This document shows positions 38,818-47,255 of a stretch of DNA of 64,000 nucleotides, piece by piece. Positions within the stretch are counted from its first letter, which is position 1, and each line of letters begins with the position of its first letter. The DNA is from Bradyrhizobium sp. CCGUVB1N3 (GTDB lineage: Bacteria; Pseudomonadota; Alphaproteobacteria; Rhizobiales; Xanthobacteraceae). The notes under the pieces are model-generated. The model did no database searches and was not told the DNA's origin. It saw nothing but the letters and a program-made list of their open reading frames with translations. The translations under genes and the position numbers were made by a program. The stretch is taken from NCBI RefSeq assembly GCF_024199925.1, contig NZ_JANADR010000001.1:5521501-5585500 (forward strand), written 5' to 3'.

Positions 38818-39633
38818 TCAGTACTTGGCGACCACTGGTCCGGACGTGAACTGGTAGTTGAAGCCAGCCCGCAGGATATGATCGTGGAACTTGACTGTAG
38901 TCTCGTTGGCGGTGCCACCGAAGTAGGTGGGCGACCCCAGATCGAGATAGAGGTATTCGAGTTTCGCTGACCAGTTGCGGTTGAATTTCTTTTCGATGCC
39001 GGCCCCTGCGGTCCAGCCCAAGCGAGTCTGGCTCTCGGAGACCGCCGCGCCGACAACCGTAACCGGCGCTCCGACCGGCGCGTTGCTGCCATCGAACCGT
39101 TGCCCGGTCAGCGTTGCCTGAGTGCCGAACTTGACCTCTCCGACCGCCAGACCCCCGGTCGCATAGAGCAGCAGGCTGGGATCGGCCAATAGTCCGGCGC
39201 GACCGCGGAAGGTTGCAAACCACGGAAAATCAGTGCTGCTGTCGGCGGTGCCGGTAATGCCAACAAAAGCGGTCCTGACCGCCGTCAGCGTGTCGATCGA
39301 ACGGCCGCGCTCGCCAGTTCCTTGAATATCGGCCTCGACACCCAGGACCCATTTCCGATCGACCTGCCAGTTGTAGCCGATTTGACCGCCGCCAAGCCCC
39401 CCATCAACGCTCTGTCCGATGCTCACAGCAAGCGGGGTGGTCGACATGACCGTGGCGTTGGAGCGGCCCCAGCTATAGCCGCCGTTCAACCCCGCATAAA
39501 ACCCCGTCCAATTGTAGCCGGGATCGACCATCGGCGGCGCCTTGACGTAAGGCTTCGGCGCCAGGTCAGCAGCCATCGCGCCCGTTGCAAGCAGCGACAC
39601 CGCCGCCGCCATTCCAATCACGATCCGATTCAT
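38818..39633 (-). CDS. Omp25/31-like outer-membrane beta-barrel protein
   Basis: 271 residues. A signal peptide (ending GAMAADL) leads to the start ADLAPKPYVKAPPMVDPGYNWTGFYAGLNGGYSWG, typical of rhizobial Omp25/31-type porin-like surface proteins, then alternating amphipathic strands, and the C-terminus VVAKY. The product is an eight-stranded barrel in the outer membrane, used for stability or surface contacts. The ATG at 39633 has GAGGGA about seven bases upstream. A truncated copy of the modular repeat lies about 50 bp upstream of its start. Confidence 0.9.
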   Translation of the reverse strand: MNRIVIGMAAAVSLLATGAMAADLAPKPYVKAPPMVDPGYNWTGFYAGLNGGYSWGRSNATVMSTTPLAVSIGQSVDGGLGGGQIGYNWQVDRKWVLGVEADIQGTGERGRSIDTLTAVRTAFVGITGTADSSTDFPWFATFRGRAGLLADPSLLLYATGGLAVGEVKFGTQATLTGQRFDGSNAPVGAPVTVVGAAVSESQTRLGWTAGAGIEKKFNRNWSAKLEYLYLDLGSPTYFGGTANETTVKFHDHILRAGFNYQFTSGPVVAKY

Positions 39634-39680
39634 CAAAAGTCCCTCTGCTCCTGGCATCAATGAGGTACGCGGAGTTCGCC

Positions 39681-39775
39681 GTCTTGGAATATAGCGCCAA
39701 TCGCTTCACCAATAGCGCCCTGCGGGCGTGACGGCGGCTCCGTGATGCAGAACTGCCACACAGAAGCGCTCCTGC
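39681..39775. repeat. Modular surface-gene repeat, copy 1 (module A only)
   Basis: Begins GTCTTGGAAT, continues GCGCCAATCGCTTCACCA and ends near GTGATGCAGAACTGCCAC, matching module A of the copies at 43724, 45053 and 47049. Module B is absent. It lies between the NYN gene stop (39802) and the omp start (39633), right upstream of the latter. The flank toward the gene, CTGCTCCTGGCATCAATGAG, is also matched at copy 2 (43689-43706). Confidence 0.8.
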
Positions 39776-39801
39776 CGTCGCCCTTCGAGGCCCCACGGAT
39801 T

Positions 39802-40359
39802 CTATGGTGCGTGCAGGCGCGTTGGCGAGCGCTGTGGCCGATCGCGACCGATCATCGATCGCAACTCCATGAGATCGATGAAGACATCGGCCTGGCGTCG
39901 CAACTCCTCCGCAATCATTGGCGGGTGAAGCGTCGAGACCACGGTGACGCGGACGCCCCGCCGCTGCACGGCTTCGACCAGCGATCGAAGATCGCCGTCG
40001 CCTGAGAACAGCACCATCTGGTCGATGTGCGCGGCAAGCTCCATGGCGTCGACCGCAAGCTCGACGTCCATCTTGCCCTTGAACTTGCGGTGGCCGCTGG
40101 CGTCGACGTATTCCTTGGCCGCCTTGGTGACGACGGCGTAGCCGTTATAGTCCAGCCAATCGACCAGGGTGCGAAGCGGAACATGCTCCTGATCCTCGAC
40201 GATCGCGGTGTAGTAGAATGCGCGCACCGGATTGCCACGCGCCTTGCACGCGTCGAGCAGACGGCCGTAGTCGATCTCGAAGCCAAGCGCCTTGGCGGTC
40301 GCGTGCAGATTGGCACCATCGATGAAGAGCGCGATCCTGCCGGAGAGGAAAGACGACAT
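39802..40359 (-). CDS. NYN-domain protein (LabA/DUF88 family), putative RNase
   Basis: 185 residues of the PIN-like NYN fold. The acidic residues expected for a metal-dependent nuclease are seen: Asp in ALFIDGANLHATAKALG, Asp in GKMDVELAVDAME, and the Asp pair in VLFSGDGDLRSLVEAV. NYN proteins are predicted RNases for RNA processing or decay. The ATG at 40359 lies a single base after the autotransporter stop codon (TAA at 40361-40363), so the two are probably one transcript and perhaps translationally coupled. No DNA in between can hold a promoter. Confidence 0.88.
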   Translation of the reverse strand: MSSFLSGRIALFIDGANLHATAKALGFEIDYGRLLDACKARGNPVRAFYYTAIVEDQEHVPLRTLVDWLDYNGYAVVTKAAKEYVDASGHRKFKGKMDVELAVDAMELAAHIDQMVLFSGDGDLRSLVEAVQRRGVRVTVVSTLHPPMIAEELRRQADVFIDLMELRSMIGRDRPQRSPTRLHAP

Positions 40360-40360
40360 A

Positions 40361-43300
40361 TTACCACTGATACCGCGCGATGCCCTTGCCGGTGTAGCTG
40401 CGGGTGACGTTCGAGAACTCGCCCTCGAAGGTGCCGGACAGCGAGAATCCGTTCAGCCATTTCAGCTCCGTCGCGCCCGTGACCAGCGTGGCATCGTGCG
40501 CCTGCGCCGCGCCGTTCACCACGAAGCTCGCGCCCGGCAGGGTCTGGAAGGTGGCCGAGATCGCGCGATCCGGATTGAAGTCGTGCGCCCATGCCGCACG
40601 GCTGCGCAGCGTGAGGAGCGCCGTCTCCAGGGCATACGAACGATCAGTGCGCAGGCCGAGCTCGCTGCGGGTGGCGGTGACGTCCCTGCCGGCATAGTTC
40701 AGCGCAAAAGTGTTGGCGCCGGAGACCGCCTGCTCGCCATAGCCCGGCAGGAAGAAACTGGTGAACTGCGCCGCCGCATACGGCGTGATCCCCATCCAGG
40801 GCGTGACATAGCGATAACCGCCTTCGAGGCGTCCCGACAGCGCGTTGGCATTGAACCGCGCGCGCAGATGATCGACGCCGGCGATGGTCACCGTGCGATC
40901 CGTCGTCACATCCTGCCAGCCATAGGCGAGCGCGCCGGCAACGTAGGCATTGCCCATGGTGTGGCGTGCGTAGACGCCGGCCTGGAACAGGTCGGAGCTT
41001 CCAGTGCCGAGCCCGTTGGCGACGCCAAAGCTGGTGCCGCCGCCGCCGAGCGCGAAACCGACCCGCGTGTTCGGCGATATCAGGTAATCGGCGCCCGCGG
41101 CCACGCCGGCGATGCGGCTCGTCGCGGTGTTTGAGCCGACCACGGTATTGCCGTCGGTGGTCTGCGAGCCGCCATAGCCGGCCGCCCACACGTTCCAGCG
41201 TTGCGTGAAGGAATTCCCACGCGCCTTGTCGATTGCCGCATGGGCGTCGCGACCCGCGTTCGTACGCGTGGCTGCGCCGTCGTCGGCATAGCGCGAGGCC
41301 CCGCCCTCCGGCTCGCTTGGATCGTTGCGGTTGCCTAAGAACGGATCGAGCATCGTGTTGAGGAACTGGCCCATGGCACTGAAGGTGCCTTGCTGCGCGC
41401 CGGTGGCGACTTCGCCGGAGGCCTGCGTCAGCCCGTTGAGGAGGTTTTGGCCCGTCGCGCCGAACAGCGTGTTGAAGCCGGTCGTCATCGAGCCGCCGCC
41501 GAGCAGCGCGTTGTCGATCCCTGCGGCGACATTCTTCTGGTTGATGTTGGCAAAGCCCGGCAGCGACGGCGACAGCAATCCGGGGTCGAGCGTCAGCAGC
41601 ACGTTGTTGCCCGAGTAGCTCACCCGCGCGTTGCGGCCGTAGGCGGAGTTGCTCATCGAGACCGATCCGAACGTCCCGGTCGTGTTCGCCGAGGTGAGGA
41701 TGGTGTAGGTCGTGGTCGACGAGACGCGGCCGGTCAGGTTCACAACAACGGTGCCGTCGATCTGCGCTGCGCCGGCCACCACGGTGTTGCTGGCGGATGT
41801 GCCGGAGACCTGGACCATGTAGGTCGCGGCCGTGGTCAGCACCAGATTGCCGGCGATGGTGAGCGTGCCGATCGAGTTCGGGCCGATCGCGTTGCCCGGC
41901 GCCAGCGTGCCGCCGTAGATCGTGGTGTCGCCGACCGTGCCGATGCCGCCCAGCGTGCCGCCGCCAAACACCGTGGTGGCGGAGTTTCCGATCGAGCCGT
42001 TCACCGACAGCGTGCCGCCGTTAACGACGGTCGACCCGGTATAGGTGCTGTTCCCGGTCAGGATCGTGGTGCCCGAAAACTGGGCGACGCTCCCGCCGCC
42101 GCTGATGTCCGGCGCGAAAACATAGTTCGACGAAGTGTGATTGAAAACGATCACACCGGTGCCGGCGCCGAACTGGATCGTGGACGCCGTCAATGTGCCC
42201 GGCGCCGCCGCCGCCGAGCCCGGCGCCGCGCCGATGTAGAGCGTGCCGGTCGAGCCGGCTTGGTCGGCGACATAGATCGCGCCTGCGACCGAGACTGCGC
42301 CGCCGTTCGCAATGGTCAGCGTGCCGTTAGAGTTGTAGCCGAGGTAGAGGTCGCTGCTGCTGCTCCACGTCGAGCCCGCGCCGTCGACCGCAACGACGCC
42401 GCTCGCGGCAAGGCCGATGACGCCGTACGTGCCGCTCACCGCACCGCCATTCCTGATCACGAGCATGCCCGAACCGGCGCTCCCGACAGTCAAGCCGCCA
42501 GCCGCCCAGGTCGAGCCCGCACCGTCCACCACGACGGATCCGCTTCCGCCGATGTAACCGACACGTGCGGCCCCGCTCGTGACCTTGCCGCCGCTCCAAA
42601 TGTTCAGCATGCCGGTGCCAGCGTCGCCGACATAGAGACCGCCGCCATTGGTCCACGTCGAACCGGCGCCGGTGACCGTGACCGTGCCCGTGGAGAGGGC
42701 CAACGAGCCGATCGACGCGTTGAGATTGCTGACCGAGCCGCCATTGGCGATCGTCATCGTGCCCGTTCCGCCTTTGCCGATCGTCAGGAAGTTGCCGCCA
42801 CCGGCCGCCACCGTGAAGCTCGAGCCCGCTCCGGTCACATTGAGCGTGCCGTTTCCGGTCGAGCTGAAGCCGAGATAGGCATCCAGGCCGCTGGTCACCG
42901 CGGCGCCGTTGGCGATCGTCACCGTGCCGGTGCCGGAAGAGCCGACATAAACTTCGCCGCTGTTGCTCCATGTCGAACCGGCGCCATCGACCCGAACGTT
43001 GCCGGTCGAACCGGCTTGAACCCCGACAAGTCCCTGAGTATTGCTGACGGCACCACCGTTAATCACCGTCAGGTTGCCGGTGCCGCCGAAGCCGACCTCC
43101 AAAGTGCCGCTGTTGTTCCAAGCCGAGTTGGCTCCGGAGACGTTGACGGTGCCATTGCTGTTCGCGAGATAGCCGATGTAGCCGTTGGCGTCGTTCAGTA
43201 TCCCGCCGGTGGAGGTGCCGAGGGCGTTGAGGATGGTGAGGCTGCCGGTGCCCGCGGCACCCACGAATGTCAGCTGTGCCGATGCCGTTGCGCCGCGGAT

Positions 43301-43594
43301 GACGGTGTCACTGGGCGACACCGTATCGATCGTGACCGTGTCCGTGGCGTTCGGCACCCCCGACGGACTCCAGTTGCCCGCAATGAACCAGTCGTTCGAC
43401 CCGGTACCGCTACTGATCCAATCCGGGGTGCCGGCGTGCGCGGGGCCAACCAGCGACAGCGCGACGCCGGTCAGCGCGGTCGAGCCGATCAGCAACGCCA
43501 TCAGGGAAGCCGCGCGTGGAGCAAAGCCACCGCGGACAAGAGCCCGGTTCATACCTGCGTCAGAGTTGAATGAAAGACGTGTACCCCTCGGCAT
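40361..43594 (-). CDS. Autotransporter (type Va) with repeated passenger
   Basis: 1077 residues. The signal region (about residues 1-55) ends GPAHAGTPDW. The passenger (about 60-470) contains seven or more degenerate repeats of about 50 residues around VDGAGSTWSNSGEVYVGSSGTGTVTIANGG, the T5SS/PEP-CTERM-associated kind. One autotransporter beta-strand repeat (TILTGNSTYTGSTVVNGGTL) follows near 510. The C-terminal 280 residues form the 12-stranded barrel and end in the aromatic RYQW. It is a surface or secreted protein with a beta-helix passenger; no protease motif is visible. Its ATG has GAGGT upstream. The long frame on the opposite strand is a shadow of the biased codons. Confidence 0.92.
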   Translation of the reverse strand: MPRGTRLSFNSDAGMNRALVRGGFAPRAASLMALLIGSTALTGVALSLVGPAHAGTPDWISSGTGSNDWFIAGNWSPSGVPNATDTVTIDTVSPSDTVIRGATASAQLTFVGAAGTGSLTILNALGTSTGGILNDANGYIGYLANSNGTVNVSGANSAWNNSGTLEVGFGGTGNLTVINGGAVSNTQGLVGVQAGSTGNVRVDGAGSTWSNSGEVYVGSSGTGTVTIANGAAVTSGLDAYLGFSSTGNGTLNVTGAGSSFTVAAGGGNFLTIGKGGTGTMTIANGGSVSNLNASIGSLALSTGTVTVTGAGSTWTNGGGLYVGDAGTGMLNIWSGGKVTSGAARVGYIGGSGSVVVDGAGSTWAAGGLTVGSAGSGMLVIRNGGAVSGTYGVIGLAASGVVAVDGAGSTWSSSSDLYLGYNSNGTLTIANGGAVSVAGAIYVADQAGSTGTLYIGAAPGSAAAAPGTLTASTIQFGAGTGVIVFNHTSSNYVFAPDISGGGSVAQFSGTTILTGNSTYTGSTVVNGGTLSVNGSIGNSATTVFGGGTLGGIGTVGDTTIYGGTLAPGNAIGPNSIGTLTIAGNLVLTTAATYMVQVSGTSASNTVVAGAAQIDGTVVVNLTGRVSSTTTYTILTSANTTGTFGSVSMSNSAYGRNARVSYSGNNVLLTLDPGLLSPSLPGFANINQKNVAAGIDNALLGGGSMTTGFNTLFGATGQNLLNGLTQASGEVATGAQQGTFSAMGQFLNTMLDPFLGNRNDPSEPEGGASRYADDGAATRTNAGRDAHAAIDKARGNSFTQRWNVWAAGYGGSQTTDGNTVVGSNTATSRIAGVAAGADYLISPNTRVGFALGGGGTSFGVANGLGTGSSDLFQAGVYARHTMGNAYVAGALAYGWQDVTTDRTVTIAGVDHLRARFNANALSGRLEGGYRYVTPWMGITPYAAAQFTSFFLPGYGEQAVSGANTFALNYAGRDVTATRSELGLRTDRSYALETALLTLRSRAAWAHDFNPDRAISATFQTLPGASFVVNGAAQAHDATLVTGATELKWLNGFSLSGTFEGEFSNVTRSYTGKGIARYQW

Positions 43595-43723
43595 GCTTGA
43601 CCTCGTGCGAAACCATGATCGATCCCGGTGCGGACACCGGTCAGGCGACTCGTCCCGGCCACATGGCGGGACTGAATCGCGCTTAAACTGCTCCTGGTAT
43701 CAGTGAGCTATGCGCGGCTCGCT

Positions 43724-43975
43724 GTCTTGGAACGCACCGCCAATCGTTTCACCATCAGCGCCCTACGATCGCGACGGCCGCTCCATGATGCAGAACGGCC
43801 ACGGGCAGAAGCGCCCCGAAAGCAGCTTCAAGCGCAACTGCGGACTGCATCCGTCCGCATGGCTCGCCACCCGATGGCGGCGCGATCAGAGCGCAGGAGA
43901 CGCCGGCTACGTCGTCATTGAACTCCAGCGCCAATCACTTCACCTTCAGCGCCATGCGATCGTGACGGTGGCCAG
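43724..43975. repeat. Modular surface-gene repeat, copy 2 (A-B-A')
   Basis: Module A (GTCTTGGAACGCACCGCCAA to TGATGCAGAACGGCCAC), then module B (CGCAACTGCGGACTG, CTCGCCACCCGATGGCGGCG and CGATCAGAGCGCAGGAGAC), then a second, shorter A' (CTCCAGCGCCAATCACTTCA, GATCGTGACGG). It fills the first half of the 593-bp gap upstream of the autotransporter, starting about 130 bp before its ATG. Apart from this element, the inverted repeat and the terminator nothing else is seen in that gap. Confidence 0.8.
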
Positions 43976-43981
43976 CCGGTG

Positions 43982-44035
43982 ACAGTGCACTTAACTAGCG
44001 ATTTTGCGGTCTATCAGGTCGAGCGAGTGCACTGT
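43982..44035. repeat. Inverted repeat ACAGTGCACT/AGTGCACTGT
   Basis: Perfect 10-base arms (43982-43991 and 44026-44035) separated by 34 bases; each arm contains the palindrome AGTGCACT, so it could be two dimer sites. It lies between the modular repeat and the terminator of the omp gene at 44188, in otherwise empty DNA. Confidence 0.55.
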
Positions 44036-44131
44036 AATTCCGTAGAGGACTCTCACTTCCAGGTCATCGACCGGACACCACTCCGGTCAAATCGCGCCAG
44101 TCACGGCGCTCCGCGCCATGCCTCGCGCACC

Positions 44132-44165
44132 AACAAAAAGGCCGGCGCGAGGCCGGCCTTTCATC
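44132..44165 (-). terminator. Rho-independent terminator of the second omp gene
   Basis: The stem AAAGGCCGGC with GCCGGCCTTT, followed on the minus strand by TTTTTG. It begins about 23 bp after the stop of the omp gene at 44188. Confidence 0.85.
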
Positions 44166-44187
44166 GGAGCAGATTGCTCGCAGCAGA

Positions 44188-44952
44188 TCAGTACTTCGCA
44201 ACCACTGGGCCGCCGAAGGTGTAGTTCACACGGACGGTGCCCATGTCAACGTCCTGCTTGATGCTCTCGTTGCGTGAGACGGCGCCGACCGGAGCGAGGG
44301 TGGACGTCAAGGTAACATCGCGCCGTCCCATGAATAGATGATCGTATTCGACGGCAACCGACCAGCCTGGCGCGAAGCCAAACTCAACTCCGGTTCCGAC
44401 CGCTCCACCCCAGCGCGTCTCGCTTGCCTGATCAAAAGTGGTGCTATTGAAACGCGTGAAGCCATCGTACTTGTCATGGGTCGCCGCAGCGCCGCCCTTC
44501 ACGTACCAGAGCACGTTATTCCAAGCATAGCCGACCTGACCGGTGAACAGGCCGATGGCATCGATCTTGGACGTGTTGCGCACCATGTTGCCGAACGCAG
44601 CCGGCAAGCTCAGATTCGATGCCTTCAAGTTCGCCCAGTTACCCTGAGCCTCCAGGCCGAATACCCAGCTGGATGCCTGCCAGCGATACCCGATCTGACC
44701 GCCCGCGAGGCCACCAGTCGCGTTATGGCAGCCTTCGCTCGCTGACGGCGTAATCGGAAAGCCACGAAAACCTGTAACATCCCAACAGTTGTGGCTCGAA
44801 GCGCCACCGCCGTTGAGGCCGATGTAGACGCCTGTCCAGTTGTAGATGGGCGCGACGACGGGCGCCTTGGTGTAGCTTGGCGCGATGTCGGCGGCGAGCG
44901 CGGAAGCCGTTCCAACCAGAACCAGCGAGATCGCCAGCGTTAACTTTCTCAT
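44188..44952 (-). CDS. Outer-membrane beta-barrel protein (Omp25/31-like), second copy
   Basis: 254 residues from the ATG at 44952 (GGAG six bases upstream; an ATG two codons earlier is an alternative). The signal peptide ends ASALAADI; the mature start APSYTKAPVVAPIYNWTGVYIGLNGG and the C-terminal VNYTFGGPVVAKY are the same type as the omp at 38818, while the middle differs. Two cysteines near the N-terminus (HNCWDV and GCHNAT) are unusual for the family. A terminator follows. Upstream lies copy 3 of the modular repeat and then the divergent AraC regulator. Confidence 0.9.
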   Translation of the reverse strand: MRKLTLAISLVLVGTASALAADIAPSYTKAPVVAPIYNWTGVYIGLNGGGASSHNCWDVTGFRGFPITPSASEGCHNATGGLAGGQIGYRWQASSWVFGLEAQGNWANLKASNLSLPAAFGNMVRNTSKIDAIGLFTGQVGYAWNNVLWYVKGGAAATHDKYDGFTRFNSTTFDQASETRWGGAVGTGVEFGFAPGWSVAVEYDHLFMGRRDVTLTSTLAPVGAVSRNESIKQDVDMGTVRVNYTFGGPVVAKY

Positions 44953-45052
44953 TTTCATCTCCGTGCCCTGACGCGACGTATGTTCGCGTCCAAAAGCGCA
45001 CGGGTGGGGAAGCATCCGGCGCATCCTGGGAGTAACATCCGCACTCCCTATT

Positions 45053-45269
45053 GTCTTGGAACGCAGCGCCAATCGCTTCACCATCAGCGCCCTGCAATCG
45101 TGACGGCGGCGCTGTGATGCAGAACGGCCACGCAATAGCCGCTGCTGAAAATGGTTTCCAGCGCAACTGCAGACTGAACCTCTCGGCGTCGCCCGCCACC
45201 CGATGGCGGCGCGATCAAGGCGCGGGAGACACCGGGTTCGCCACGATTGGACTCCAGCGCCAATCGTGT
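45053..45269. repeat. Modular surface-gene repeat, copy 3 (A-B-A')
   Basis: Module A from GTCTTGGAACGCAGCGCCAA to TGATGCAGAACGGCCAC, module B (CGCAACTGCAGACTGAACCT to ACCCGATGGCGGCGCGATCA) and a short A' (TTGGACTCCAGCGCCAATCG). The same modules and order as copy 2. It lies in the 403-bp gap between the divergent omp (start 44952) and AraC (start 45356) genes; nothing else is seen there. Confidence 0.82.
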
Positions 45270-45355
45270 AGATTGACGCGATGTCCGCTGGCGCGGGCCT
45301 TTCGCTTGCGCGCGATCTCCGAATATTTTGGGCTGTCGCGAGCCAAGGAGTCATG

Positions 45356-46318
45356 ATGCAACAAGCGAGCGCGCCGAATTTCTTTGTCAACACCTACACG
45401 GGCGCGCCGCACGGGCGCGATTACGAACGATGGCGCGAGGAATTGTGCCGGTGCACTTTCAAGACCGACATCCAGCCGGGCGACGGAGGCAGCATCGACT
45501 GCAAATTGCAGATCAGCCTGCTGGGCGGCCTGGCACTGGTCGTCCCCAGCGGATCGTCGGCTGAATTCTCGCGCACGCGCGAAATCCTGAACGACGGTTG
45601 CGACGACATGATGCTCGGCATCGCCACGTCCGGCCGCGTGCTCGTACGGCACGACGAACAGTCGATCGAACTGTCGGAATCGCAAATGGGCCTCGGGGAC
45701 ATGAGCGTGCCGGGTGGCGCACGCCTGAACAACGAATGCCGGTTCAAGACCATACGAATCCCGCGATCCTTGCTGCTGTCGATCTGCCCCAAGGCCGAGG
45801 ACCGGCTGGGGCTGGTTCTTGGCGGTCAAGCTCCCATCAGGGAAGCCATCGTTCGCTACCACGCGCTTGCCGCCAATCTTGGCCCGCACACCGACGTGGT
45901 CGGCCAGCACCTGATGGCGCAACACATGGTCGACCTCGTCGCCCTGCTGCTGGGGACGGACGCCGACCGCACGGAACTGGCGAACAAGGGGCATTCCGCC
46001 GTGCGGCTCGAGCTCATGCGCGCCGACGTCATCGCCAATCTGAGCCGGGGCGACCTGACGATCTACTCCGTCGCGCAGAAAGCGGGCGTCAGTCCGCGCC
46101 ATGCCCAGCGCATGTTCGAACAGACGGGAAGCACGTTCACCGAATTCCTGCTCGAGCAACGCCTGCTGCTCGTGCGCAAGCTACTGCTCGATCCTCTCAA
46201 TCGATGGCGCAAGGTCAGCGACCTCGCCCATTCCGCGGGATTCCCCGACGTGTCCTATTTCAACCGCGTATTCCGACGCCGGTTCGGTGTAACACCGTCC
46301 GACATGCGCGGCGCCTGA
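45356..46318 (+). CDS. AraC-family transcriptional regulator
   Basis: 320 residues. The C-terminal about 100 residues hold the two AraC helix-turn-helix units: TIYSVAQKAGVSPRHAQRMFEQTGSTFTEFLLEQRLLLVRKLL and then VSDLAHSAGFPDVSYFNRVFRRRFGVTPSDMR. The N-terminal half fits the cupin-like sensing domain seen in AraC-binding-like regulators (LLGGLALVVPSGSSAEFSRTR). It binds DNA and responds to an unknown ligand. The ATG at 45356 has AAGGAG five bases upstream. Divergent from the omp at 44952, which it may regulate. Confidence 0.9.
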   Translation: MQQASAPNFFVNTYTGAPHGRDYERWREELCRCTFKTDIQPGDGGSIDCKLQISLLGGLALVVPSGSSAEFSRTREILNDGCDDMMLGIATSGRVLVRHDEQSIELSESQMGLGDMSVPGGARLNNECRFKTIRIPRSLLLSICPKAEDRLGLVLGGQAPIREAIVRYHALAANLGPHTDVVGQHLMAQHMVDLVALLLGTDADRTELANKGHSAVRLELMRADVIANLSRGDLTIYSVAQKAGVSPRHAQRMFEQTGSTFTEFLLEQRLLLVRKLLLDPLNRWRKVSDLAHSAGFPDVSYFNRVFRRRFGVTPSDMRGA

Positions 46319-46361
46319 GACGCCGCCGATCGGGTTCGGTTGGAAGATCGGACGTCATCGA

Positions 46362-46808
46362 TCAGAAAACACTCCGCAACAACGGGCTCGCCGCGCCGGT
46401 ATCGGGCACCGTCTCGAAATCCGGAAAGCGGGTCAACAGCGCCTTTTTCAACGAGCGGAAGTGCTCGATGTTCTGCGACAACTGCTCCAATCGGAGTCGA
46501 CCGTCCGAGATTTCCGTGTCGAGCAGATTTTGGTGATGGACGTCGAGCGACGCGCGGGTCAGATACTCGTCGACGTCGTTGCCGCTCGTCACCGCGGCGC
46601 GCGCCAGGACATCGTCAATTCGCAAGCTGACCTTGGCCCGTTCGGCTTCGGCCACGGAGAGCGCGTCATCGATCGAGCGGACGATCGAGGCAACGCACAG
46701 ACAATCCGTCTCGACGTCGCACGTCATCAACCGCACCACTTTCTTGAAGCGAATCGCGACCAACCTTCTGGCCAGGCGTATGAGAGCATCCAACATGCGA
46801 ACAATCAT
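46362..46808 (-). CDS. Hypothetical protein, helical
   Basis: 148 residues from the ATG at 46808. Mostly helical and charged, with a basic N-terminus (RLARRLVAIRFKKVV) and long heptad-like stretches (IDDALSVAEAERAKVSLRIDDVL; DGRLRLEQLSQNIEHFRSLKKALL). No signal peptide, no membrane segment. Two Cys close together (MTCDVETDCLCVAS adds a third). I do not recognise it. Base composition is slightly lower in G+C than nearby genes. Convergent with the AraC regulator. Confidence 0.6.
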   Translation of the reverse strand: MIVRMLDALIRLARRLVAIRFKKVVRLMTCDVETDCLCVASIVRSIDDALSVAEAERAKVSLRIDDVLARAAVTSGNDVDEYLTRASLDVHHQNLLDTEISDGRLRLEQLSQNIEHFRSLKKALLTRFPDFETVPDTGAASPLLRSVF

Positions 46809-47048
46809 TGCGTCACACCTGCGTCCAGTTAAGCAGCCGCGCTGAAGTGCGGACGGAATCCCGCTCGCCAACGCGACATCGCTGACTTCGGATTTGCAGC
46901 TACACGGTTCACCGGGATCGCAAATCCGCACCACGAGCCCGAGTCCAGCAACAGATCCGGGATATCCTGCATTGCGACCAGGCGATCCGCCGTAACCAGC
47001 CAGGCGGGGCTCAATCGTTCCGAGTTCCTACCGGGCTGGGCCCTCATT

Positions 47049-47255
47049 GTCTTGGAACCGAACGCCCAACATTCAGCCGGCCACGACAGGCAATGATGTT
47101 GGTAAATAGATGATGCAGAACGACAGCCATACGATTGCGCCGCCCCTCGAAACGGGATGACGTGCCCCAGAAAATACTTCCGGCGCAACCGCAGACTGAA
47201 TCTGTCCGCATCACTCGCCGCCCGATGGCGGCGCGATCAAAGCGCAGGAGGCGCC
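47049..47255. repeat. Modular surface-gene repeat, copy 4 (degenerate), overlapping a gene end
   Basis: Starts GTCTTGGAAC; the A module is diverged but keeps GATGATGCAGAAC; module B is well kept (CGCAACCGCAGACTGAATCT to CGATGGCGGCGCGATCAAAG). The stop codon of the acyl-CoA synthetase gene (47237-47239) lies inside module B. The DNA from 46809 to 47048 shows no gene. Confidence 0.75.

Noticed and set aside
42300..43400. Regular repeats that could be mistaken for a CRISPR array
   Set aside because: They are protein-coding passenger repeats of the autotransporter, degenerate at the DNA level and without spacers.
41390..43573. A 727-codon open frame on the plus strand opposite the autotransporter
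   Set aside because: Arg/Gly/Ala/Val-rich text without any domain; explained by GC-biased third positions in the repeated autotransporter gene.
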